Shown: positions 23,772 through 36,970 of the stretch, piece by piece
Layout: every line of letters starts with the position of its first letter
Position numbering within the stretch: position 1 is the stretch's first letter
Assembly (NCBI GenBank): GCA_011033025.1
Contig: WFMF01000416.1
Location: 62,001-126,000, forward strand
Reading direction: 5' to 3'
Length of the DNA stretch: 64,000 nt
Origin: Beroe forskalii
Lineage: Eukaryota > Ctenophora > Nuda > Beroida > Beroidae
The notes under the pieces: generated by a model
The model's input: the letters and a program-made list of their open reading frames with translations, nothing else
The model's database searches: none
What the model was told of the DNA's origin: nothing
Position numbers and translations under genes: made by a program

Positions 23772-24780
23772 TCCTTGGTTGTTGTTTTAGTTTAATTGTC
23801 CGATGTAACCTATATTCAGGGAAAAGAGCATTAGAAGATGGTATCATTTCGGTAAAATTTCTTACGAAACGCCAGAAAATTGCGAATCCGAGAAATAAAT
23901 TGACGATCACCAACGATTTAACAAATTTAAATTGACGAGTTGACAACGCATTCTGGCATTCCCTTTATTCAGATACAATCAGCAATCCACTATCATAGAA
24001 TACATGGCCATGAAAGACTGACAGGATCAAAATTGATTGGTGCAGATGGAAAAATGCGGGAAAAACGGACACAAACTAGATAAAAACATCGAACAGATCA
24101 AAACGCTCATTTTCGCGATGTTTCGAAAATCTGAGGAGTGTGAATAATCTGGAGAGGAGCCTATTTTAGCGCTTGAATAATCACGCAAAACTCGGGTCTG
24201 CGGTCAGTGAAATATCTATCCGTGGTAAATATCAGGGGCGTAGCCAGGGGGAGGCGACACAGGCGACTGCCTCCCCCTTTTAAACAGACAATATGGAAAT
24301 TTTGCCCTGATGTCCGGTGAATCAGAATATGTCTGGTAAGTTCTATGTCACGTGTACGGTGTAATGAGGAATATATCTCACGACGAGGATCATATGATTT
24401 TCGAAAACTCCTGATTTATCGGCTCCTTGTTTTAACGTTTTAAACTTGTTCCCTAAATTGTCATTCAAAGATGACTGATGAGGGCTTTTTTCCGTTAAAC
24501 TATTAAACAATCGCGAATATGTCCCGAAGCGACAAAAATGAAAAGAAATTATGGGAATATTCAATATTCAATATTTAATATCAAACATAAAATCTGGACC
24601 TCAATGATTTCCAAGAAATGATAGTAATATCCCAGGAATTAATTTGCATAGCAAAGAATGCAATCACATAAACTTTCCAATCCACTCTCTTTAGTTTCAG
24701 ATAATGAATAATTCACTGGTGGATTTGCCAAGTTATTCGCCCACATTATTTTAATCTACAAAATATAAAGTCTACATAAT

Positions 24781-24883
24781 AAAGTCCAGAAAAATCAATT
24801 CTAGCGTCACATAATCAAGTCCAGAAAGATCAACTCTGGAGTCACATTATGAAGTCCAGAAAGATCAATTCTGGCGTCAACAA
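24781..24883. repeat. 35-bp tandem repeat, copy 2
   Basis: Three units matching 14160-14262. Confidence 0.8.
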
Positions 24884-24980
24884 CTGGTCATTATGTGCAT
24901 TGCAGAAGATCAGTTTAATGTTAATGTGCGCGCAACGAAATAATCAAATATGATCAATTCATATGACGTATCATTCGATT

Positions 24981-27499
24981 TCCTGCGATAGTGATATAGA
25001 AAGAACGGAAATTAGGTGAAATTGAATTATTTGTTATGAAAACAAACCCAGGATAATGACGTTATCACGTCATTACAATTAGGTGCTTTTATTTGATAAC
25101 AAGATAATAATAGGCTTGAGGAAAAAGCACGCACACGACATTCCTACCTTAGGAGGTGTATTTATTTGGGATAAAATTTCGGTGTTTCAAATTTTGGTAG
25201 GTTGAAAATATGGGGATTTTTCCAGTCATTACTCTTGTTAACAAATGATAATGACGTCATTTCGAAATTTCATGGTGGGTGAAAAAATGGGGATTTTTCT
25301 CAAAAATCCCCAAATTACAACCTTTTTTAAATAAATCTCCTAAGGTATTTCTATTTCTCAAACTCTGTATTTTATGACGACAAAAAGACGTTGAAAGGGC
25401 CGCTACACCCATGAATATCACCAGGATCAGCTGTCGGTTACGAAGCACGCTATACTATTGTTGCACTCTTGATCAATATTTCTATGCATGATACCTTGAA
25501 TTGATACAGGGGCATATGATACATCACTGTAATTGATCGGGATTGAGATACATAACATTACTGCATATTAAACGAGGCGACGCCGAGTTTGTTATGCGCT
25601 ATAGGCATCGAGATCAAAAGTGCAGCAGGATTTTTTTCCTTGAAAATTGCTACAGCAAGTTTTTCGATATGATAATAAACCAGTCATAGAATCGTAAACA
25701 GGAAATAAACCCTGCAGGATACGCTCAATGACATACGAAATAAGCATCAGCTCTCAGTAACATCTCACCATCAGAAAGTCAAGAGACTCACAGCCAATCA
25801 AAAGAGTGTGACGATTTGATTCGTGGCTGACAACCAATCAAAACGTCTTATCATTCCTTTGGTTGTTTCAGGTACGTGCTCGCCGATTTATCACAAAAAA
25901 GTCACGCCGGTTTTATGACTCAGTGAACCCTACTAATATATTACAGGATGAATAAGCGGCGCATGATTTCAAAGATGACGTCATCATCATGGTGACCATT
26001 CAGGACGTCAAACTACATTTCCCTCTTTCGGTGGCTGTTGCCCCATTATAGAACGTCTGGATTGACAAAGAAAAAACTTACATAGTGCTTACGAACAATT
26101 AGCAAAACCAAATATTATTTCCCCGCAAAGCTAGAGAAGTAGAAAGTCACCATGATATTGATCATCAGAATCAGAGTTCCATACCATCAGAGACTTATCG
26201 AACTCTGAACTCGATTGAATACGAGTTTCTGCAAGCACGCCCCAATTAGAACAGTTTTTCGATTGCTTCTCATGCTATAAAACTACTAATTGCAATTTGC
26301 ACGATGGTATGCGAGTGTACTGTGCGCGTGCCAAAATGACTTTGCTTTTGAGACTTTGAGCCGAGCATAGCTCGAAACGATCGGAGAGACGAGGACAGAA
26401 AATATACGGCGATGAAGAATTGTTTATTGTATCATATAGACGATTTTAGTTGGCCATTTTTAATCCTCAATAAATTGAAGCAAACATTTAAATTTCAAAT
26501 AACAAAAATGACCATATCATAGCTAAATGTTGCCCATTTGATATTTTTGTCCCAATTTTGACATATTGGTCACACACAACCCACTGTAGCCATCGATTCT
26601 TGAAATTCAAAATGGGAAATTCCAGCCTTATGTAACGAAAAACAGCATTGTGTGATTTCAATGGTGGAAAACGATTTCAAATCAATAGAATTACACTTTT
26701 TTGTTCCGAAACTACCCATGACTGAAGTCTCATGTGATAGTTGACCTTGAAATTAATTAGCCAAATGCCACTATATTAACTATTTCAAGTAATTTCGATG
26801 ATTGGTAAAGGGGTTTAAAGCATAGAGGAAAATTGATAAAAGGAATTGAGTTATTCTGGATGAGAATGTTAATGATGGGTCGAAACGTGTCGAAAATCTT
26901 ATTTTGGTGTGATTAATGCGACAAAATGACCTTTTCATTCATTTAAAGGCTCCCAAGCATTAATATTTGTCAGATGTTGATCATCAGCCTGATTTAACGT
27001 GTTTTATTATCATGCTCATTTTATGACTTTTCTCTAATTTCTTTGGTTTGTAGTGATTGGCCGCGACCAAAAACATTTCGCAGAGTGCTATTTGATAACA
27101 AATTTGGCATGGTTTTGTCAGAATTGCAGAATCTGTGTATTTCATGGCATAAATCTACTCCTAAATAAGGCTGGAATTAGGACTTGCATTGTCTGGCACT
27201 TATTTATTTCTGAGACGCAGACATTGGCAACTGATGGGTAAATGATGAAGAAACACCAAATGGGCAACATATTGCTACGCAAATGTTAGCAAGAGAATGC
27301 TCTTAAATGCCATTTTCACCATACACTGCTTAAATAAAATTGGCCAACAAAAATCAATCGTATGATAGGACGAGGAATATTTAGCTAAATTTCTTGTAGT
27401 CTTCGGGCTGGTTTAAGAGTCACCAAGCAAAGTCGTCGTATTAAGGAATTAATGGATACTTGGAACATGAAAAAGGATACTTGGAAAAAGTCTTTGACG
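24981..27499. other. Intergenic sequence
   Basis: AT-rich and gene-poor. Apart from the foldback at 25145-25350 I see only short ORFs without recognisable domains. Confidence 0.45.
25145..25350. mobile_element. Foldback MITE of about 205 bp
   Basis: Terminal inverted repeats TACCTTAGGAGGTGTATTTA at the left and its diverged complement at the right (TAAATAAATCTCCTAAGGTA), with further subterminal inverted stretches ATGGGGATTTTT/CAAAAATCCCCA-like and a TGACGTCA core near 25255. Confidence 0.75.
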
Positions 27500-29886
27500 A
27501 CGGATAGGACAGAGGGTACAGACATTAAATTGAGCGCTCAACGGCAGTACAATTAAAAAACGCTAGCTGGTTTAGAACATCAGTCTCTGCAGCATAAAAA
27601 CTTCGCTTCTTTGGTGTGCTTTGGACAGAAATTTAGGTGATTTGTGTAGCAGTATGAGGACTAGTGTTCTTGTCAAGAGTTTAGAGTGCATCGAATGACT
27701 GGTCAGTGGTCACTGATCCACAAGCAAAGAACTAGAGAAAACATCGAGAGGATGGGAAAAGAGCCACAAATACGATAACTAAGTTAGAGATAAGCCTCGG
27801 TCACGATCAAAGGAACACGCGATATTGATCACAAACTGAATGACGTAATGGATGACGTAATACACGCAAGATCTAATATATCAGGTAAGGTTATATGTGA
27901 CGTAATCATCGAAATGGAGGATCATTAAATCGGTGACGCTTTATATAGCACACGTACACGGTATGTGATGATGTAATACCGTACCTGATGCTGATACTCT
28001 GATAGGATCTTACAAGCTTCTGGAAAAAGCAATTAACAAGCCTGACAAACATACAAAGCTAGACACATGAATATGATTAGATGTTAAATAATCTGATATG
28101 GGGAGTGTGGAGGAAATATTTGATCTCACCGTTAATTCCAGGAAATTAAGTTAAAAAATAATTAAGAGCTCTTAATCAATGCTTCAAAAAGGGGTTAATT
28201 TCCTGAGCAATTTCCGAGGAAAAGTTCATATAGTTTTAAGAATACTACAGAGACAGAGACGATCAAATCACCGCAATTTTTCATTGCGTTTTGCAGATCA
28301 AAATGGTCACGATAGCCAGGTACACTTCATTAATTATGAATTTTCGAAGATTGAAGAAAAAATAAATTGCAATCGAGCTTTATAGCACGTATTAACTGTA
28401 TTAATTCTTAGAAAATTTCGACGGCAAAATCGGGATTTTAGCGGGCCTTAGGCACTTTAAAACTACCAAAAATTATCTGGCGGCTGCGCCCCTAGACCCC
28501 CAAGTGGGTTTCTTTCCACGGACTGAGCTCACGGCGCTCGCCCAGCCCCCCAAGTCTGAGATGAGAGCACATTGATCCACGTCTCTACCTGACAACCCCC
28601 TGTTGTCAGGTAGAAACGTTGGTGAAATTTTGAAATCCCCCGCCACCAACTGCGACGGTGCGACTGTAAACAGTAAACTAAAAAAGGGTCTATTTAGCTT
28701 TACTTTGGCCTCGGAACAAACGTAAAATACCCTTTCAATTACCTTTTCAAATACAAAAACCTCAGACCTCTGAGTCTGAGGAATTGTGTTTGACTAATGA
28801 TCGCATAAACAAACCACGTACGTAAAGACGGACAAGTTGAGGCGAAAATCAATTTCACCACAATAGACCATGGTTTTAACGAAGTTAAGTAATTTATACG
28901 GCCTTAGCGGCGAGTTCCACACACCACATTCCATAGACAAGCAGACTAGGTTGCAGTGATCTGGAAGTAAAATGCGACAAAAAGGCGATGCGAATTTTCA
29001 TCCCCGGGCCACAACCCTCCACGTTTTCCACCCTTGAGCGCACAGGTAAACTGAAATTGAAAATGCGACAAAGACCTACCGCCCTATTTGCTTTTTAGCA
29101 GCTTTGCTGCAAAACAATCCTATAAACTATCTAATAGTAAAATATAATATTAAAATAACAAATATGCGGAATAGGAATTTATTAACCAAATATTTCAATG
29201 AACAACATATTATGACGAAGTTGGCACTCCCAAAAAGGGTGATCGGTATTTTTTGTTGAGAAGAATTGACTTCGTTAACACGAAACGCCCCATAGCCATG
29301 AACATTGCCTAAACGTCCGGTAACCCTTGAGTTCCTACCTCGGCATGCGAAATAAACTTGCAAGGACCGAAAAACCGCGATTCTTCCACAAGGTCGAAAT
29401 ATCGAGAGCGGACCAAAGAAGGAACTGAAGAAAGAATAACAAAACACTCAATATATCTGGGAGCGCCTGAAGTTTCTGATAACTTGATAAGCTGCCACAC
29501 TAAGACCAATTAGGTGTGCATAGGACGGAACTGCAAGCACATTAATGTAAAATGGTGTGCAATATGTAGAGTGCAAGCTTCACTCGATATGTGACGTTAC
29601 TCAAGCACACACACACACACACAAACAAACACACAAAAGCACACACACGCACACAGTCCCACCAATTCTCTGTATACATGTCGAAACTAGGATCTAATAT
29701 TTACGAAATGATACGTATCATCTCATCCTGCTTTTGTTCCCCACGCTAAACAGTCTGTCACGTGACCGAATTAATGACGTCACGTTGAAATCAACCAATT
29801 ATATTCTTCCACGGAATAAATATCAATATCAGCACGTTATTGAATTATCTTGATATTGTGTAGGTTCGCACCATACCCTACGCACG

Positions 29887-29958
29887 AATAATAGGCGGTT
29901 ATTTTCAACAATTTGGCAGCGCGCAAAATGTAAATGACATCATTGTGACCGCCTATAT
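29887..29958. mobile_element. AATAGGCGGT MITE, copy within the 3.4-kb repeat
   Basis: Inverted ends ATAGGCGGT and ACCGCCTAT around TTTTCAACAATTTGGCAGCG and TGACATCAT (a degenerate CRE). Family members: 37749-37824, 44846-44919, 47049-47120, 52435-52506 and 55817-55888. Confidence 0.8.
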
Positions 29959-30234
29959 ACTGATTCTGATCGAACTCTCATTTGTATCCGGGACCACTAA
30001 GTAAACAACTTGGTGATCTCAGTGTCCATGCTTATTAATGGGTGTAAACACTCAACGTGAGAACCATAGTGTGCATTATTTCAGTCGCGGTATGTAAAAT
30101 GAAGATATAAAATGCTGGGACCGCACCTTGCCAACGTGAGGGGTAGAAAAAACTGCAACTCTTGTGACTGTCTGTTCCTCTTCAGTTAGGGGAGACAACT
30201 ATTACTAACATGGCCAGCGAGGGCCCAGACGGCG

Positions 30235-30600
30235 CCCTAGTTTGGGAGCTGCAGGCCGGAGAAGAGCCCAAGTTTGGGAGCTGCAGGCCAGAGACGAGTT
30301 TGGGGCTGCAGATGAACAAGTTTGGGACCCCGAGCCCAAGTTTGGAAAAAGTCCGGCCGTACCTCAGCTGCAGGACGGGCGAGACAATTTTTGGGAGCTG
30401 CAGGCCGGAGACGAGCCAAGTTTGTGAGCTGAGGCCGGAGATGAGCCCAAGTTTGGGAGCTGCATGAAGGACTTTGAGATTGCAGGCCGGAGACTAGCCC
30501 AAGTTTGGGAGTTAAAAGCCAAGTTTAAAAATAAAAGGCTCCGGCCTGCAACTCCCAAACTTCGGCCTGTCTCCGGTGATTCCCAAACTCGGCTTTGGGA
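30235..30600. repeat. 32-bp minisatellite, degenerate copy
   Basis: Degenerate units of GAGCTGCAGGCCGGAGACGA plus GCCCAAGTTTGG. Intact arrays are at 52765-53115 and 56155-56510. ORFs here are artefacts of the 32-bp period. Confidence 0.85.
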
Positions 30601-31142
30601 TTTTATTAAGGGCACGGCGGAGACAGTTACCTTGGCCCTTAATAACAAGCGACTTTGAGATTTTTGTCAAAGGGAGTTAAACTAAAAATTAAAATGCCTT
30701 TGTCATGAAAAGATTCTCATCTCAGACTTGATTGGTGCTGGGCGAGCGCCGTAAATTTTTGAGCAATAAAAATATTTGAGCAATAAAGATCAAAAGAGAC
30801 TGATAATATGCGTAGAAAATATAAAATTTTAATGATAATTTTCTATTTTGAAAACTCAGGCTTCCGCCCCCCCTCAGTTTGTTAAACACGATGGAAACAT
30901 ACACTGGGGACAGTTAACAGCCTCCAAGTCTATTTGAAGAGTATAGTAAACAACAAGATTAAATAAACAACAAGAGTGAGTAAACACGGTGATAAAAATG
31001 CATTTATAACAACGGCATGTTAATGCACGACGTCAGAGGACAGGGAGGCGGGGATCCTTTCTACGCAGTTTCGAAAGTTGTGCACGCCAAACTAGAATAG
31101 GGAAAAGGAACTAATCCAGCGAGGATAAATCCAGGAGGCGTA

Positions 31143-31788
31143 GAGCCTTCACCTAATAAGCAAATAATTTCATGTACCTAGATCCTTTGTTAAAAATTGG
31201 TGCGTGAGACGGATTTCGAATATTGTAGAAAATTTTATTCATAAACATGTTTAACTTAACAATTAGGCAAATGCTGACATTGATATCAATGAGTAAGTGT
31301 TATGAAACCAAAGACGAATTTCAAAAGCTGCCGAGAGAATTTTCGAATTGCATTTTCGAACGAATGGAATCAATCCCGTGAATCCAATTGAAGCTTTTTA
31401 AACTCAAGCGTCATACCAGGAGTTGCTCCAAATTTTGCTGCTTTTCAGTGAAGCTTACATATGAAAAGATGAAACAAAACGCAAGAAATATAGTAGTAGG
31501 TCGACCTAATATAGCGTAATCAGGTCGTTATTTGAAATAAAAATGGCGTTATATCCGTGATGATCACGTGATATTGCTGTACGGCATGTTAAACAAGGAA
31601 TCGAAACTGAGGAGCTCCGTATGGGACATTGCTATTGCGCCTTATGTGATTATACAGATAAGAATTAAGATTTAGATTGAAACATGAATATTTCAAAAGC
31701 ACTTACCATAGATCTCAAAGTTGTTGCTCGTTTCAGCGTATCAGCATCTTGCAGCATTGTAATTTTTGAAAACTCTCGACCTGTAATA
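31143..31788. other. Intergenic, nothing assigned
   Basis: Unique AT-rich sequence between the 3.4-kb repeat and the retrotransposon tail. Confidence 0.4.
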
Positions 31789-32690
31789 CATACATTTTGA
31801 TACATTTTGATACATTTTGAAGGGTTTAGCAGGGATCGCAGTTGGGATCAGTGATGTCCACGTACTCCATCTCCTCGTTCACAGCTCCAGTCGAGTAAGG
31901 AGTTGCTGTTTGAGGTGTGTAACCCGTAACCGGTGGCTTATCCGGGTATTGTGCGAGGAAGTCTCCAAGGGCTACTTTGAATGCCTCTAAGGCTGTTGCG
32001 GAGTTGACTGATTTAGGGAGTAAGTTCAGAGACGAGCTGACTTTACCCCGAATGAGTTGTCGTAGGCTGTTGAGACTGAACGTTGTGCCTTGTAGTTGAA
32101 TGGCAGGATCTTAGCCCGTATTCCAAGACGTTCATTACTGTAGAACTCTAAACCAGTGCTATTTGGGGCCTTGTTCTGCAGGATCTTCCAAGTATGGATC
32201 ATCGTGTATCGTTCACGTCTACGCTGGAGAGACATCAATCGCAGCTTCTTAAGCCGATCCCAATAGTCCATATCTTTGGTGCCAATTATCCGCTTAGTGA
32301 AGTAACGCTGGATAGACTCCACTGCCTGGATATATCCTTGATAAAGTGGGGATCCCACACTGGGCAACAGTATTCCAGTCTGCTCCGTATCAAGGACTTG
32401 AAGAGGGTCAGCATTGTAAGCTCAGACCTGTCCCGGAAAGTCCCAAGGACCCATGAGGCGATCTTGCGTGAGTCACTAACAACATTATTTACTTGTAGGG
32501 TCCAGCTACAGTCGTCGGTGATGTAAACACCAAGGTCTCTGACGGATGAGGTTGGCTGAAGAATATTTCCATCGGGTGTTGTGTATTGCCTCAGCTCCGC
32601 AGTGAAAGGGAGGTTTCTTAGGAGGTACGAGTTGTTGAGACAGAAGTTCATTACCTCGAAGGAAATGAATCTTATCTTAATCTTTCTTAT
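31789..32690 (-). pseudogene. 5'-truncated non-LTR retrotransposon (C-terminal reverse transcriptase)
   Basis: Minus-strand reading recovers the C-terminal part of a CR1/L2-like reverse transcriptase: SSVRDLGVYITDDCSW, RSRLEYCCPVWDPH, YFTKRIIGTKDMDYWDRL, RRRERYTMIHTWKILQNKAP and LLPKSVNSATALEAFK, ending DITDPNCDPC at TAA (31826). At least two frameshifts are visible: near 32340, where the frame moves between the two halves, and near 32026, where one base is missing at SARL. The 5' end fades near 32690. Downstream of the stop are three direct TACATTTTGA decamers (31789-31819), a typical tail of this class. A dead copy; the family assignment is from motif memory. Confidence 0.85.
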
Positions 32691-34455
32691 AAAGCTATAC
32701 GTTATAACCCGTATGTGTGCTCATCAGTCAAAAGCTACTTTCGTCAAGGGGGTAGTAAAAGGAGTTTAATTTTGGTCTGAGGTCCAAATTTGCCGGTATA
32801 TACCTGAGGACCTGAGGTGAGTCTGGTATGGGCGAGACCGTGTATAGAGTTGTGCCCCGGAATATCAGGTGAGCCTTAGCTCCCTAGCCCTCTAGATTCA
32901 GAGGAACGGTGAACAGGAGAGCTCATGATTCGAGGTTATCCCATGTGAAGGGGGATTCTCGGTAATCGGTATTGGTGTAGCTGTTATACGTGATCCAGGG
33001 AATTGGGTATTAGGGGGAGCATTAACTTATTAAGCCTCCCCTATTCCCGGGAGCTCCCATACTAGCAAACCCCATTAAAGAGAGTCAAAGTTTGCCAGAG
33101 AGGTTTAGGACTCGGAGTAGGAGAGTAGGAGGGGCGGGTCTTCACTCTTTAAGTGAACATAAATTTTTCCTCAAAACTTTTTGCCTCACTACGTGGTAGG
33201 ACTGTAGTAGCTTAGTAGAGCTTTGTGCACACATAGACTCATAGAGACGTAGGTACGTGTTTCACAAGTCTCCCATCAGTAAATCTGTTACTATCTCGAG
33301 TTTTCGCGACAACAAAAATCCAGCAAACCCAATAAAGCAATGAAAAGATAAAAGATCAGTTTTAAACCATTATTTTAAGTTTTTACTTTTCTACTAGCTT
33401 TCATATAACTTATTATTCCCCTTGTTGGTTATTTGATTCTCTCAGGGAATGTCTAATCAGCATTGAGGCCGTAGGCACTTTGTGCATTTGTGCTATTTCA
33501 ATCATTCTAAACCTATTCTTACTTCTTAGTAGGTACCTGATAGATTGCTTAGCGATAAGTCTCCACGCGAAAATGATAAAAATAAAATTTGATTTTCTTA
33601 ATTTTAGCGGGACACCCCAACACCCCCACGGCACGCCTCTGTCCACGTCTTGAGAGCTTTTGCAATGAGCATCTTCCTTCAGAACTCAGTAGTCAGTACT
33701 CAGTAGAGCAGGCAGCTGAGTTTGCCGATGTAAACTGCGTTTGGGTCTTCAGAAAGAACAACTTCACAAATATAGCCACACAGATCACAGACGACAAATA
33801 CTCAGACGCGAAGAAGATAAACGGCGCGAAATAAAACCTCTTCGCAAATGAAAACATTTTTAATTCGCGTCGCGCGCAGCAATTTCCCACGGCGCGCGTG
33901 TGAAGCGCGTGTCAAAGTAAATGCTAAGATGGTATATGAGATTTCAAATTTGTCACCGCGCGCTACGTCGAGACGAAAATAAAATTGCCAATGTCACACA
34001 AACCTTACTTCTCTTGCTCTTGAAGCTGATTTCGGAACAGTGATATTTAGTGATTGATCAGCTAAAATCAATAATTTTAGAGTTTTGTTTAGGTTTTGAA
34101 ACTTTAAACTATTTTCGTTATAAATAAGTAGATATAGTTCGTCTACCAAACGAGAGCCCGACTTCACGACTTTTCACCTCACAGCACTTAATCTCCCAGT
34201 TCTGACACTAAAAACAGCCCTAACATTGCCATAAATCTAACCCAGAACCTAACCAGCTAACCCTGACCCCAACTCCAGATCCTAACCTTTGTCTAGAGGT
34301 GAAATATTATGAGATGAAAAGTCCGTTACCCGACCAAGCATTCATAACGTTTTTGCTATAATAAATGTTGTTACGAGTTCAAAGAATTCAATATACAACA
34401 AATCAAGTACAAAATAATATCGATTTTCGGTTCCTTCGCTCAAATAGAAAAAAAG
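32691..34455. other. Intergenic sequence
   Basis: No gene supported. Includes a CGCGCG-rich patch (33865-33965) unlike the surrounding AT-rich DNA. Confidence 0.4.
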
Positions 34456-34743
34456 CTATGCCAAAACATACACCCTTAAGAAGTTAGGAAAATCCCCGCT
34501 TAATCCATCTGGGATGAGGTTGAACGACACCTCTGAAATTGGGATTTCGCGCGTGTGAGAGGATTTGCCCCTAGATCCTCTCACTGACACAAGCACACTT
34601 TTCAGTAGTGCAAATGACAGTTTTGTTCTCATCATACTGATCACATCTCGATATTCCTCATTGGTTTTCGCTGCTACGAGTTCTGCAATCCTCTTATGAA
34701 AGATCTGTGCCTGAGGAGCCATTCCTCCTGATGTGCTGTACAC
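34456..34743 (-). pseudogene. Probable transposable-element-derived fragment
   Basis: A 95-aa ORF starting MYSTSGGMAPQAQIFHKRI and containing RTKLSFALLKSVLVSVRGSRG. The combination of GGMAPQA, a Lys/Arg-rich helix and a LSFALL..VRGSRG block resembles a C-terminal segment that recurs beside retroelement polymerases in marine invertebrate genomes. This is recall, not a search. No upstream coding sequence is visible. Treated as a remnant rather than a gene. Confidence 0.45.
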
Positions 34744-36144
34744 GTTTTTGCTATAGACTAGAATTTTACGAAAATTGCTTCATCACTGTTCTAGATTCCA
34801 AGAGCAAAGGAGCAAAGAAGGAAGGTGTTTACTATGAATCCAGGAAATTGGTTAGGGACAAGGGTTCCTGCAGTGGCTAGTTAATAGTGCCTCAAGAAAA
34901 CATGAATTGCGGTTTCACAGCTAATAATAATAGTTTCATGATCTGTTCTATATTAATTTCATCGATTCTTCAATCTTTATATTATTGTTTTTCCTTAATC
35001 AACAAATTCATTTGGTAACTGGAACGATTACTGATCAAAGCCTCAAGCCTCAAGCCTGATGCTGTAAATAGCTGTAAATTGTAATGTGTGGAGTGTGATT
35101 CACAAACTCACAAAAGCCGAAAGCGTCTCAAATAAAAGCAGAGTCTATACCAGCAGATATAATTGAATTGAAAGAATGAATGATAGAATAATGCTTGATA
35201 TGATACAGTCAAGTGAAAATAAACGGGCCATAACTTCAAAGCTTCGGTCCAAGTTCCAACCTATCAGTCTATAACTGTTGCCACACAATGAAGCAACAGA
35301 AATATAAGCGTCTTCCGTATCATTATTCCTGAATCCGATAGAATACGCAGGGTTTTGTGGTTTCTCAAAGGGTTTTCAAAGGTTCTGAGCGGATTTTAGA
35401 TGGGTTTTATAGCCGCCAAACACGGAGTTTTATTGAGCTTTTGTCAAGATACGTGAATGATTGGTATGATAAGTAACTATTCACCTACGTCCCATAGAAT
35501 ATTGATTGATGAATCACACTCTTAATCTATGAAGAATTGAAGAAACATCAACTGAACGATTATCATTGACATCTCCAGCTTTTATTATATTGTCTAATCC
35601 ATGATAAGACATTAACAGGGCGATTATCAAGGAATTCCCCATGGGAGAATTCTACATAAAATCTCTATATTTTCATATACTGCGAATGGCCAGCTACCGT
35701 TGATAAATGAATGATTTATACTTTTATGAAATGTTCGTTAATGGATGGCGAATCATGAGAATTTGATTTACTTACTATTTGGTCAATTTACAGCTGAAAT
35801 ATAGCTAAAAGTATATTATTACATCCCTGTATCATATATTTATTGCCGCGGAAGAAAAGCTTTTAAGCTGCAAATTTCTCGTTAGAAAGCATACAAAATA
35901 GGTAATTAAAGTCGCCAACAAATTGAAGTTCTGAGCCGGTATCACGTGATGGGAGTAAATTGAAGAAAATGACTGGGGCGTGGGAGGCTTTATTTAATAT
36001 AGGTTATTAAAAGATCAGTGGTGACAATAATTATTGCTTCAAAATTCATTAATAGAAGAGGTTGGGAGGTGTCTGGTAATTTAGCAAATAGACAAGGGCA
36101 GAGAGGCCAGACACATTTACTGCGACAACAAGAGCCACATCTGA
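34744..36144. other. Intergenic sequence
   Basis: AT-rich, no gene or repeat recognised. Confidence 0.4.
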
Positions 36145-36970
36145 CAGGGGAGGAGAATCAGTCAAGGGAAGGAGAATCAGTCAAAGGCCGAGGAGAATCA
36201 GTCAAGGGGAGGAGAATCAGTCAAGGGGAGGAGAATCAGTCAAGGGGAGGAGAATCAGTCAAGGGGAGGAGAATCAGTCAAGGAAGAGGAGAATCAGTCA
36301 AGGGGAGGAGAATCAGTCAAGGAAGAGGAGAATCAGTCAAGGGAAGGAGAATCAGTCATGGAAGAGGAAAATCAGTCAAGGGGAGGAGAATCAGTCATGG
36401 AAGAGGAGAATCAGTCAAGGGGAAGAGGAGAATCAGTCAAGGGGAGGAGAATCAGTCAAGGAAGAGGAGAATCAGTCAAGGGGAAGAGAATCAGTCAAGG
36501 AAGAGGAGAATCAGTCAAGGGAAGGAGAATCAGTCAAGGAAGAGGAGAATCAGTCAAGGGGAGGAGAATCAGTCAAGGGGAGGAGAATCAGTCAAGGGGA
36601 GGGGAATCAGTCAAGGAAGAGGAGAATCAGTCAAGGGAAGGGGAATCAGTCAAGGAAGAGGAGAATCAGTCAAGGGGAGGAGAATCAGTCAAGGGAAGGG
36701 GAATCAGTCAAGGAAGAGGAGAATCAGTCAAGGGGAAGAGAATCAGTCAAGGAAGAGGAGAATCAGTCAAGGGAAGGGGAATCAGTCAAGGGAAGGGGAA
36801 TCAGTCAAGGGGAGGAGAATCAGTCAAGGGGAGGAGAATCAGTCAAGGGGAGGAGAATCAGTCAAGGGGAGGGGAATCAGTCAAGGAAGAGGAGGATCAG
36901 TCAAGGGGAAGAGAATCAGTCAAGGGAAGGAGAATCAGTCAAGGGAAGAGGAGAATCAGTCAAGGAAGAA
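36145..36970. repeat. 19-bp minisatellite (GGGGAGGAGAATCAGTCAA)n
   Basis: About 42 units, mostly 19 bp with 18-, 20- and 21-bp variants (GGAAGAGGAGAATCAGTCAA and others). The array stays open in more than one frame, producing ORFs of up to 329 codons (Ser/Gly/Glu/Arg/Lys-rich) that I do not accept as genes. Confidence 0.95.

Larger units (their letters stand above)
18266..24980. repeat. Segmental duplication unit 2
   Basis: Direct copy of 8183-14355, longer because of the 318-bp element at 19843-20160 and extra sequence around 23160-23600 (a TAACCGGTTT-rich segment and telomere-like repeats). Confidence 0.95.
27500..31140. repeat. 3.4-kb repeat family, copy 1
   Basis: Homologous over its full length to the tandem pair at 50113-56820. 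It begins at the GGACAGAGG-type edge and ends at CCAGGAGGCG, the same boundary used between the tandem units, so this may be one full element. It includes a short CA microsatellite (29606-29660), a CRE-bearing MITE (29887-29958) and a degenerate 32-bp minisatellite (30235-30600). No conserved ORF. Internal inverted segments at 28530-28570 and 30716-30750 share CATCTCAGACTTG and GGGCGAGCGCC. Confidence 0.85.

Noticed and set aside
29127..29447. ORF MFCYSFFSSFFGPL..., repeated at 51707-52003 and 55210-55476
   Set aside because: Found in all three 3.4-kb repeat copies but with different C-termini from indels; not maintained as a frame, so taken as chance.
33413..33646. Minus-strand ORF with MIEIAQMHKVPTASMLIRH
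   Set aside because: Resembles transposon debris only vaguely; no second conserved block to support it.
36145..36970. Possible CRISPR-like regularly spaced array
   Set aside because: Units are contiguous with no unique spacers, and the genome is eukaryotic.
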